Origin: Labyrinthula sp. Ha
Taxonomy: Eukaryota; Sar; Bigyra; Labyrinthulida; Labyrinthulaceae
Assembly (NCBI GenBank): GCA_015227615.1
Contig: JAALGZ010000008.1
Coordinates: forward strand, 1,240,001-1,304,000
DNA length: 64,000 bases
Reading direction: 5' to 3'
Part shown: positions 55,277 through 64,000 of the stretch, piece by piece
Layout: every line of letters starts with the position of its first letter
How positions within the stretch are numbered: the stretch's first letter is position 1
Notes under the pieces: model-generated
Database searches by the model: none
The model's input: only the letters and a program-made list of their open reading frames with translations
What the model was told of the DNA's origin: nothing
Position numbers and translations under genes: made by a program

Positions 55277-55414
55277 AGTTAGCATTTACAGATTTACAAG
55301 TTACAATTGGATATATATTTTGGGTAATTATCAATTAACTACTAAGACACAATACATAATACAAGAAATACTTTTAAATACTTACATTTTACACATTTAT
55401 ACTAGATATTCACT
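55277..55414 (+). repeat. 3' LTR of the copia element
   Basis: 138 bp, identical to the 5' LTR. It is preceded by a short G/C-containing stretch (GCGGGCACGG) at the place of the polypurine tract, which is not a clean purine run. Confidence 0.9.
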
Positions 55415-58400
55415 GTATTTATTTTAGTATATACTAAAATACATTTTGGGCAATTAGAATGTCATTTTGTTCAAAAAAGAACTCTTTTGATAACATAATA
55501 ATTTATAATAATATTATTAAAGTTTTATCAATTTCCTTTTTGTTTGATAAACTATATAATATAAGACTATTTTCTTATTTTTAAAATAAAATATAAACTA
55601 TTTTTACAACACTACATCATTCTTTGGGATACAATAGGTATTCTTCTTTTCAATCTGTACAAGAAATTAACACAATATTAAATTCTGTACATGAATAATT
55701 ATAGTTTTAAATAATTGCTAAGTTTTGGTTATAATGAGATTATTTGTTCCAAAATTTTGTCATCTCTATTAATTTTAGATATGTTCATTCTTGAAAAGGA
55801 TTTTGATGTATTGTGTACATAATTAATTAGTTATTGAAGTACTAAGCTATGAATAAGTGTTTGTGATGCTTTTACAAACATTATGTTTACTAATTTTATT
55901 CTTAATGGATTTGATCTATTGGAGCTGTAGTCAATCAACATAAAATCATCAATTTTCGTTATCTATCACATTAATAATTTTGTAATTCGAAATCAAAGTC
56001 AAACTAAAATCATTTTTTGTTATTATTAGCTTTGATGATGTCCAAATCAGAGGTTGATCTAAAATTTTGGTATTTACGTATGCGATCAGTTGGGAATTCC
56101 CGTTCTACCGTTTCACTCCATTATAAAATGATGGAGAAAATAACAAATATTGAAAATGGCAAGGCAAGAATGATATAAACCTGTTTTCCACTCATAAGAG
56201 CATGAAAAAATAAATAAAACTTTGTTAAAATATATGCTCAGACTTTATAGAGATGAAAATGAGTCTTGAGGCAGTATGTTTTGCTTCCGTGCAACTTGTT
56301 GAGATAGTTTTGGGAGTTCTCTTGCTTTTGCCTAAGGAAGTTGAAGCAACTAAGTATTGATACTATTGATGGAAAAGGTTTAAAGTTTTTTTGGATCTAG
56401 ATTGTACCATATTATTAGGTTTGATAATGTGAACAAACAATGCATGTCCCAAGCATGTCGCCACATTCTATTGTTTAATAACAACTCGACTGAAAGCACG
56501 GAGAAACAGGTCATTAATATCGTACTGAATGGGTATAGCCAGGACTTTCTTTGATAGGATTTGAATAGGGATTGGACAACCTTTTCCGTTTTTGGCTTGT
56601 TCTCCTAATTTAAATTAAACACCTAATAGTTTGCTGATATGGGGGGAAATAAAACATTCACGATTCCAATATGTAAACCCTAAACCCGGATTATTATATT
56701 TTCTCATGAACACCTCTCAAAGTTCGTAAGAATAATAATAAGGTAAACATGGATAGTAAATTAACACAGAGTAGTCACAACTATAAGAACAGACCTCATA
56801 AAAAGAGTAAACGGACAGGATATGTTTACCTCGTATCCTTGAATCTAGTATTTGAGTCTTAACATAAATATTCCAGTATGAAAGCATAATAAAACCCCCC
56901 AATTTGATGTGTTATGCATTGTCGTTCTATAATCATATGAATTCTCATTTAACAAGAGATATCTAAAATGAATACATATTATCAAGTACTTGCAATTAAC
57001 AAGAAGAAGCTTAGAATTTCCTTGATGAGCAACCCATAAACCAAGATTTCAGATGAAGTACTACGCTACATAATCATTCCAAGAATCCTGTTTGTAGGAA
57101 GGAGAAAATTACCCGGTGAGTAAATTAAATACTATATTTGTTTAGTGTTTGAATTTTTAGACGTGTTGCGCTGAAGAACAGAAGGCTCCATATTCCTTAC
57201 TAGCACATTCACCAAAACAAATTTGCTTACTGTACTATTTTTTAAGATTGTACACTTGAGGTTTGTAGGTTTATAACGAGGTATTGTTGCTATATTTCCA
57301 TAGATGCAGAATTTAACTCATTTCCCTGTCTTTGCAATTATCAACCCCTGTGTAAACTACTTATATATGGCAACTACTTATTCCTATGTAACTTTAACTA
57401 CTGTAAGATGAGGTTTTTCTGTAAATATAATGCAAAGCTCTTCTTCGTTCACTCTTATTTTTAGATGTACACCTTTTATGGTCACGTAGGATTCTTAATC
57501 TGAATAATCTTCAATCCAAAATGTTGAAACTCTCATTGCCCTCTTATGGGTCGATGCATCTATGTTACATAGAAACCTTCAGGTGAAGTATACTTGCTTC
57601 TCAGAAAATAAATGTAAAAGAACATGTTTTGAATACAGAAAAAAAAATGATCTCATACAATGATTAAACTATATGATGTTAATCCCATGCATCGTGTGTG
57701 GATCATTGTAGAGTAGTTTCTTGTGTTCAAGGTATGATGCTAGTCCGGAGATACTAACATATGTTATAATATACATATGCTTGAACTCTGAGATTGAAAT
57801 ATATGGTTGATAACATAATGGATTCTTATATATGTCAAGGAACTATATTTCGAACTATATAAGAAAATTAATTTAGAAAAGCAAGCGTATCACTCAAGTC
57901 GTCACAAAATAACTGAAGAAACTAAAGGTGGCAATTATTTATGCACAGTCCGATTTTTTATTCATTTCTTTTTGTTGAGCTTGGAACTCAAAGAGAATGA
58001 GGAATGATAGTTAATGGGTATCATTGTATTTCATGACTACTATTTTTCTTGTCAATATTCCTAGTAATAAATGCAGAGGATTAAGATCGAATTTCACTTT
58101 CTACTTAAGAAAAATAACAAAAAATTACAGCCAAGGAGTATAAAATAGAACGAAAAGCACAAACATATGAAAAAAATAAATTGTGAGAAGTATCATCAAG
58201 ATTATTGATACTGTTAAAATACGAGAATGAATATTAGTATACAAAATATGATAGAAATTTGGGATTGTTTGATACAAGTGAAGATATAATTTTCGAGAAC
58301 TGCTATCTGAGACTAAATATTTTTTTCTAACACCTTTAATTAAGGTTGAACGCTATATTAACTACTAAGAAACGAGTGTGATATATTGATCTAACCAGGG

Positions 58401-61400
58401 TTGATGCATGCATTGCTTATACTGTCCACTTTTCAAGAAACACTCAGTATGAGAAAAGTTTAGGAATAGATATTATCTCCTACTTGAAATATGAATTCTC
58501 TAGCTCTCAAGCAATATCAATGAGACTGCAGTTGACAAAAAAACTAACTAATTAAGCCTGGAAGTAGCTAAGAAAGTAACCCAAGGCATAAAATGTTTAT
58601 GTATATATGTTACCCTCTAGTCTTACCGCAAAGTAAAGCAGCTGAGTACAAATTCAACACACTAAATTTTCTTAATTGATCCAAATATATTCATTATGTT
58701 TGGTATAAGCTTAAATGCAGTGTTACACAGATATATTTAACGAGAAACTAGGAAGAGAATAACGGGGGAAATAAAATATTGTGATTTGTATGTATTGAAC
58801 TGGATAAGGGGATCTATACTGTTCGCTAAAGCAAATAGAGAAATATACCTTTTAGCGAGATAATCTTGAGACTTTGTGATACTCTGAGCTCAAGAACTTG
58901 TTAATCTAACCCTATAAGATGATGTACATGTTTACTTCAAACAATGAGGCAAAAAAATTATGAGCGTTCACAAATGAGATACAGTAGCGAAACTATATTT
59001 TAACACGCTTGATGAAAAAAATTTTAAGTGAATTATGTTTTCCAAATCATTTTAATATCTGTTTTTTCATGTACTGGTGTTATTGAAAAGATTTCGTTCA
59101 AAAACCATGTTAGTAAGAAAGCTTTGTCTTATAAATAATAAGTGGAGATGAAATATATGTATATATCCAGAAATATAAAATTGCAGGACAACATAGCTGA
59201 CAAAATTTATTTTTTTTCACCTAAACTTTCACATCTAAATTTGGGTCACTGATTAAGAAACCAAGAAAACAATCGGATAAAGCAGAATACAGCAAACTAA
59301 ATTATTATTAGGAGCCGGCCAAAAGATTACACAAACTTATTAGTAAATTTATAAATCCAAAGAAAATATGTAATATATATATGTATATAGCATCGGTGTA
59401 AATTTAAGTAGGGCGCATATATCTGAGCATAGTGTGATCAAGAAAAACTTGGTCTACTCAATATAAGACAACCATGAAAATAAATGGTTATTTCTGAGCC
59501 TAGAATCATTTCTACAGTACCGAAGAAGTCTCAGGAATTATGAGCCAACTGAAATGCAAACTGATACTATTGAGCATAAACTTTGGTGAGGGGTCTAACC
59601 TCCAAGAAACTTAACTACCTGCCCCTCTTTCTACGGCATTTGACATGTTGATATTGCAAAAAGTAGACGAAGCTGGGAATGGAAACCAAAAGAAAGGTTC
59701 ACAATCAGCTCAGCCAAGAGAACATGATTCCCGCAAAACCCACGACAAAAACTGAAGACATAGTGATTTTACTAATCAAAGATCCCGCTGAGCCAGTTTA
59801 GGAAGTTAAACGACCAAGCGTTAGGATTCTAAACCTTTCTACCTAAGTAGGATATATATATATAATTTTTGTGTTGTTAATCTTCATTTAGCATGTACAG
59901 TTTACGGAGTAGGAGCGTTCAATAATTTCCTGGAAGACATAGATGATGTTATCATGAAAAGAAGTACGCATTATCAAGCAATGAACCAGAAAATGGAGAT
60001 ATAAGCATACCACCAACATGAAACGACTAGAATGATACACGAGTCATACGTCGGAAGTAAACATATAGAGCACATACAGCGAGTACCTTAAGAAAACTAA
60101 AATTATTGAACAAGCCACATAGGTGAGAGCAACGGGAATAGCGAAGCCCTGAACAAGAGTTAAAGGTCCTCATGAGCATGTGCAACCAGTATTATACACC
60201 TCGCCACCAACCCACTAAATCTTTCCTGAAACTAGAAACCTCCCCATCTGGAGAGCCTCGTATATTTTACTTGTATTAAGCAAACAGGCATAATAGCCAG
60301 AATCTATATAAAACAAGGAAACAAATTTCAAAATATCAGCGTGAACCTGATGCATTGACCGGATTAGCCAATTCGGTTTATCAAAATTATTCTTCATCAC
60401 CGGACATAAATTCATCTGCAGCTTTCTAGATAATTTTGATCTTTAGTACATAAGATTACATTCTTGTTTTGATTTATGATGTCTCAAAATTATTTTTTAG
60501 GATATCAAGAAATCATACTCCCTAGAGACTGACTGTTCTATGGAACTGATTCTCAATACAATAACCTAAGTAGAATAGTACCATAGCTCTTAACATCATA
60601 AACCTACTCGAATAATGGCAGAGTGGACACTCGTGGTATAGGTTAGACCAGATAGCACAGGTAGCTGCTAAGCTAATGTCAGGTAGTGCCGCTATATAAG
60701 TTTAGCTTAAATCAATACTACAAGGAGTTGAATTATGCAACTAAGATATACGTTAATCTTTATTAGGAGTCTTGTAGCTATATTATTGGGTCAATATGTT
60801 CTGGAATACTTGCTACCGACTTTTTTGCAGATATAATAGCTCTGATAGAAACATCTTAGCAAGAATAGTACTAACTAAAATTGTATATAATCCACATCTA
60901 CTGAAGCAAAAATTCACCCCAAACCCTCAAAAGATATTGTAGACAATTAAAAATTAAAATTCTTTAAAAAAAGAAACCATACATAACTCATGTATATATG
61001 AAACTTTTAATAAAAACCCCATTTTTTTAATTTATTTATCAATGGATAACATATCATATTTTTGAATTTAAGGTTACATATTTTAAGCAAGAATCGATAT
61101 TTGAATTTAAGCTATGTATTAAATTATAAGAATCTTCAATCAAATAATGTAGTATTCTGAAGAAGTGTATACACCTTTACAACATAATCAGATAAAAGCT
61201 CTCAGAATTAAATCAATAGTGTAGAAACACTTCTAATTAAAAATTACTTTTAGAAAAGATGTTATTAATTCAATTAAAAAGGTAATAACAGAGGTTTAAT
61301 AAAAATTTTACAAAAAGCAGCGCAACATTAAATTATAATTTACTATGTGAGACTTAAACACCCCATACCACGAGATACTGCGGAAAACCTCGAAGTATCA

Positions 61401-63396
61401 ACACGTTGAATAAGAGATACTAATTCTATCTTGAAATAGAGCAAGAATGAACTGATAGTACATGATAACATAAACTAAATTTAAAAGATAAATTAAAATT
61501 ATTCAACTATAAGGATAGTTTTTTGTTCTGAGTGAGCTAATAAGGGAAATATAACGGATGAGATATGAAAAATTTTTATTTGGCAACTTAGATTATACAA
61601 AGTTCTGTGTAATATGTAAATGTAAATAAAGTAAATACAAGGGTTTAAATGAAATATATTAGGCATATCATGTATAGAAACTTATAAAACAAAATTAAAA
61701 TATATGCATTTTCCAGGTATTTGACCAGGAATATATAAAACTTAGAAACGATATTTGTCTTAGCTATTATAAACTATTTTGGTTATTAAATCTTTTTAAT
61801 AAGTAAAGGTGGTCACTATTATACTTCACTTTGATATTTCTTGTCCAGCAGCTGAAGAAAATAGAAGCTAATAATGTATATCTTAATACTTAGGGCAAGG
61901 ACACAGTACTATAATTCAATTATATTTTCGCGATCTTAAAATTAACACGAAACAGAAACCTATAGATATTTAAGATTATGATGGTGTGTAATATAAAGAA
62001 CTCACAATCAAACCAGGGTAAACAGATATATAATATACAAGAATTATAGCAGCGGAAAATATTAAATCGAGTTTTAATTCTTTAGCAGTTTCATTGTATA
62101 TAAATCCTTTGAAGATCTGTTTATGCGAAAATATTAGCCGGTAAAAAACCTTCACAGATTATATTATGGCAACAGGAAAGTCTGAGGCTACATATACAAA
62201 TGTTAGAAAATAGCAATTGAGAATTAATAAACACTTTCTTAAACTTATCTATGAAATAATATTATACATACTCTGTTTGGATACATTTATTGGAAAATTT
62301 GGTTGTATAGAGTTGCAAACGAGGAGATCCAGGACTAGTTGTAATTTCCATATGTGAAACAAATTAAGGTAATAGTCTAAGATCTTGTATCATATGTCTC
62401 AATAACATAAGAACGTATTAATCATTGAGTTTTTCTAATTTTAGTTATTTTTTGGTGAAGTCTTGACACAATATTACAGCTAAGATTTTAGTTTTTTGAA
62501 AAAACCAATATCATATATATATTGAACGATAAATTGAATATAAATTCTAAACTAGGTAGAATACATTTTGTTAGTTTTCTCAGAATTTATAATAATACAA
62601 CGACGAACATGAATAAAAATTCTTCTTAAAAATGCTATGACAGCTACCATTAATCTTATATCAAGTTGGCGATATAGACACTTAAACCAACTTTTTTTCA
62701 TGTTTTAGTTTTGTTGGCCACTAGTAAGAAATATTTGTTTATAATAAAAGGTATTAGCATGTTTGTGGGTATCCAATTCCATGTTTTAATCAGAGGAAAC
62801 TCTATCATTTTCCACATTTAATGTTGTCTTAATAATCGAAGTGGAGTTGCGTATTACCCTGTTTCTTATTTAAATTATGACAAAAATGGCAATATTTGAT
62901 TGAAAATAAATTCTTAGTATTTTCACTTATAAAATAAATTGAACTAAAATCTATGATATGGTTCAAGTTAATAAGTAGTGTTATAAGTCAGTACCTAACT
63001 ATGGATAAGAATCCAAGAAAAAAGGTCAAAACTAAAGTGCTCATGACAATTACCATGAGAAAAGTACGGAGAGGTTCCCAAAAAGAGAAAGATCGAGTAC
63101 GAAGAACTTCAATAGTTTTAAACTTTTAAATATCATGGAGTTTGAGCACTTGTAAATTTATCGATTTAACTGAAAGACATTTTTCTAAATCCACAAAGTA
63201 TTTTTTGGTTAAACTGTTCTTGCCCAAAATTAAATCCTTCGAAATTTATTTTGTCCTTTTTAGCCATGTAAAAAGTATTCGGTTAAAAAACTGCCCAAAC
63301 AAACAAGGACAAAAAACTGCTTTAGCACAAATTTCATATAATCCACCAAATCTCTTGCACCCACTACCATAAGCTAAGATAAAAAGCAAATTTCAC
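55415..63396. other. 8-kb gene desert
   Basis: The longest gene-free stretch: AT-rich, stop-rich, many short (TA)n runs. A perfect 22-bp palindrome lies at 55420-55441, right beside the copia insertion. Minus-strand frame 60215-60415 (66 codons) has a fairly protein-like composition (FVSLFYIDSGYYACLLNTSK) and might be an exon or relic. Frame 63142-63372 lacks any ATG. I see no RNA gene, satellite array or telomere repeat. Confidence 0.4.
55420..55441. repeat. Perfect 22-bp palindrome
   Basis: An uninterrupted palindrome centred on TATATA, with arms TATTTTAG/CTAAAATA. It starts directly after the GTATT target duplication of the copia element. It may be a simple AT hairpin or the preferred insertion neighbourhood. 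Confidence 0.6.
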
Positions 63397-64000
63397 ATGG
63401 CACTTATTGTCTGTCCTCGTTGCGATACATTATTAAAGTAAAACTCTTTCATTTATATTTATCTCCTAGGGTTTTTAAAATTTCAGAAACGTTTTTTTGC
63501 CCTTGTGGAGTTGAATTAGAGCATCCAAATAAAAATACTTTTTCTTCCGTTTATTCAGATGAATCGAAATCAAATTCAGAAAGTCTACAAAGACCTCCAG
63601 CACCGTCTACTTCTCCACCCCGACCAAGAACTCCATCAAATTCTGCTAGTATGTATCCAACACTTTCTCCTCAAAGAGATTACAACCTTCAAACACGTTC
63701 ATCAAACTCCCTTCAACCGTCTTCGACATCATTTTCGCTTGATACTATGAACACTCAACAGGAAGACGACCCAAATCATTCTCAACCAAACCAGCCGGCG
63801 CTCCTAAGATCCCAATCTGCAAGAGAAACCACTTTTAATACGAGATCTAGCTCTGACGACTCCAACAATGCATCCTCCGAAGTCTTAACAACAGATGAAA
63901 CAGATTCAAAAATTAAGCGAACAAAAACCGACATAAGCACTACTGGTAGGTATCGTGAGAGTAAATGCTGTTATTGCGAAGTTAAGTTTACACTATTTGG
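63397..64000 (+). CDS. Zinc-ribbon, Ser/Pro-rich protein (5' part, runs off window)
   Basis: Exon 1 (63397-63437) and exon 2 (63470 to the window end, still open) join across a 32-bp GT...AG intron (63438-63469), phase 2. The 190 visible residues begin MALIVCPRCDTLLK, and after the intron read VFKISETFFCPCGVELEHP. The cysteines Cys6, Cys9, Cys24 and Cys26 thus form a CxxC...CxC zinc ribbon split by the intron. A long disordered segment follows, rich in Ser, Pro, Thr and Asn. Near the window end ESKCCYCEVKF starts a second CxxC. The layout recalls plant LSD1/EDR4-type proteins with small N-terminal zinc ribbons, but no firm family call is possible. The intact ribbon supports the intron and the ATG. 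Confidence 0.7.

Larger units (their letters stand above)
50547..55414 (+). mobile_element. Ty1/copia LTR retrotransposon, young but broken
   Basis: An element of 4,868 bp bounded by identical 138-bp LTRs and a GTATT target duplication. A primer-binding site starting TGG lies directly after the 5' LTR. Parts are in copia order: gag with Cys/His-rich zinc-knuckle-like segment (about 50.7-51.8 kb); aspartic protease with a DTGSS motif (about 51.95-52.2 kb); GAG-pre-integrase and integrase (about 52.3-53.2 kb); reverse transcriptase with YVDDLLLLG (about 53.8-54.4 kb); RNase H (about 54.7-55.2 kb). Integrase before reverse transcriptase marks it as copia, not gypsy. Identical LTRs mean recent insertion. 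The coding body is broken by about three interruptions, so the copy is probably not autonomous and may have been mobilised in trans. Confidence 0.93.

Noticed and set aside
63142-63372. 76-codon plus-strand frame before the zinc-ribbon gene
   Set aside because: Contains no ATG and no recognisable motif.
1-64000. Prokaryotic features: CRISPR arrays, operons, Shine-Dalgarno sites
   Set aside because: Gene content and GT...AG introns are eukaryotic; no spaced repeat array was seen.

Overview
The window is nuclear DNA from a unicellular eukaryote that uses the standard genetic code: TAA, TAG and TGA all end recognisable genes. It is AT-rich (judged by eye, not counted). The housekeeping genes are eukaryotic: YL1/Swc2, ferredoxin-NADP reductase of the adrenodoxin type, Pumilio, exosome Rrp40, eIF2-alpha, ESCRT-II Vps22, a REEP/Yop1 protein and an AMT transporter. 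Most are intronless or carry one very short GT...AG intron near the 5' end. Five such introns are 28, 28, 29, 30 and 32 bp. I cannot name the lineage; introns this short combined with standard stop codons narrow the choice but do not decide it.

Layout. 1-2.05 kb: no gene. 2.05-5.3 kb: compact cluster of a small TM protein, REEP (-), YL1 (+) and FDXR (-). REEP and YL1 share a 74-bp divergent promoter, and the YL1 and FDXR stop codons abut. 5.3-7.86 kb: mostly empty, with one possible many-exon Cys-rich gene. 7.86-10 kb: Pumilio. 10-14.1 kb: gene desert. 14.1-19.6 kb: second compact cluster (membrane protein, Rrp40, eIF2-alpha, small TM protein, Vps22). 19.6-24 kb: desert. 24-27.7 kb: a two-domain Golgi-type glycosyltransferase convergent with a putative cupin/JmjC-like oxygenase that has a 28-bp intron. 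27.7-32.8 kb: desert with Cys-rich coding debris. 32.8-34.4 kb: a Myb/SANT-like nuclear protein and an unknown protein. 34.4-37.9 kb: desert.

37.9-47 kb: the most unusual part. Two copies of an unrecognised multi-pass membrane protein lie head to head as a ~2.25-kb inverted repeat around a ~3.7-kb spacer. The right copy is nearly whole (about 1,005 residues, ~11 TM segments plus a C-terminal LRR-like domain) but has one frameshift. The left copy is truncated and degenerate. A central tract of about 0.78 kb is almost identical between the copies while the flanks have diverged, which points to gene conversion. A foldback (MITE-like) element sits in the spacer beside the right copy.

47.4-50.3 kb: an AMT ammonium transporter and a LEA-2-like type II membrane protein. 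50.5-55.4 kb: a Ty1/copia LTR retrotransposon with identical 138-bp LTRs and a 5-bp target duplication. 55.4-63.4 kb: an 8-kb desert. 63.4 kb to the end: the 5' part of a zinc-ribbon, Ser/Pro-rich protein that runs off the window.

There is no operon-like functional grouping. The clusters look like tightly packed housekeeping genes separated by long, stop-rich, possibly decaying DNA.
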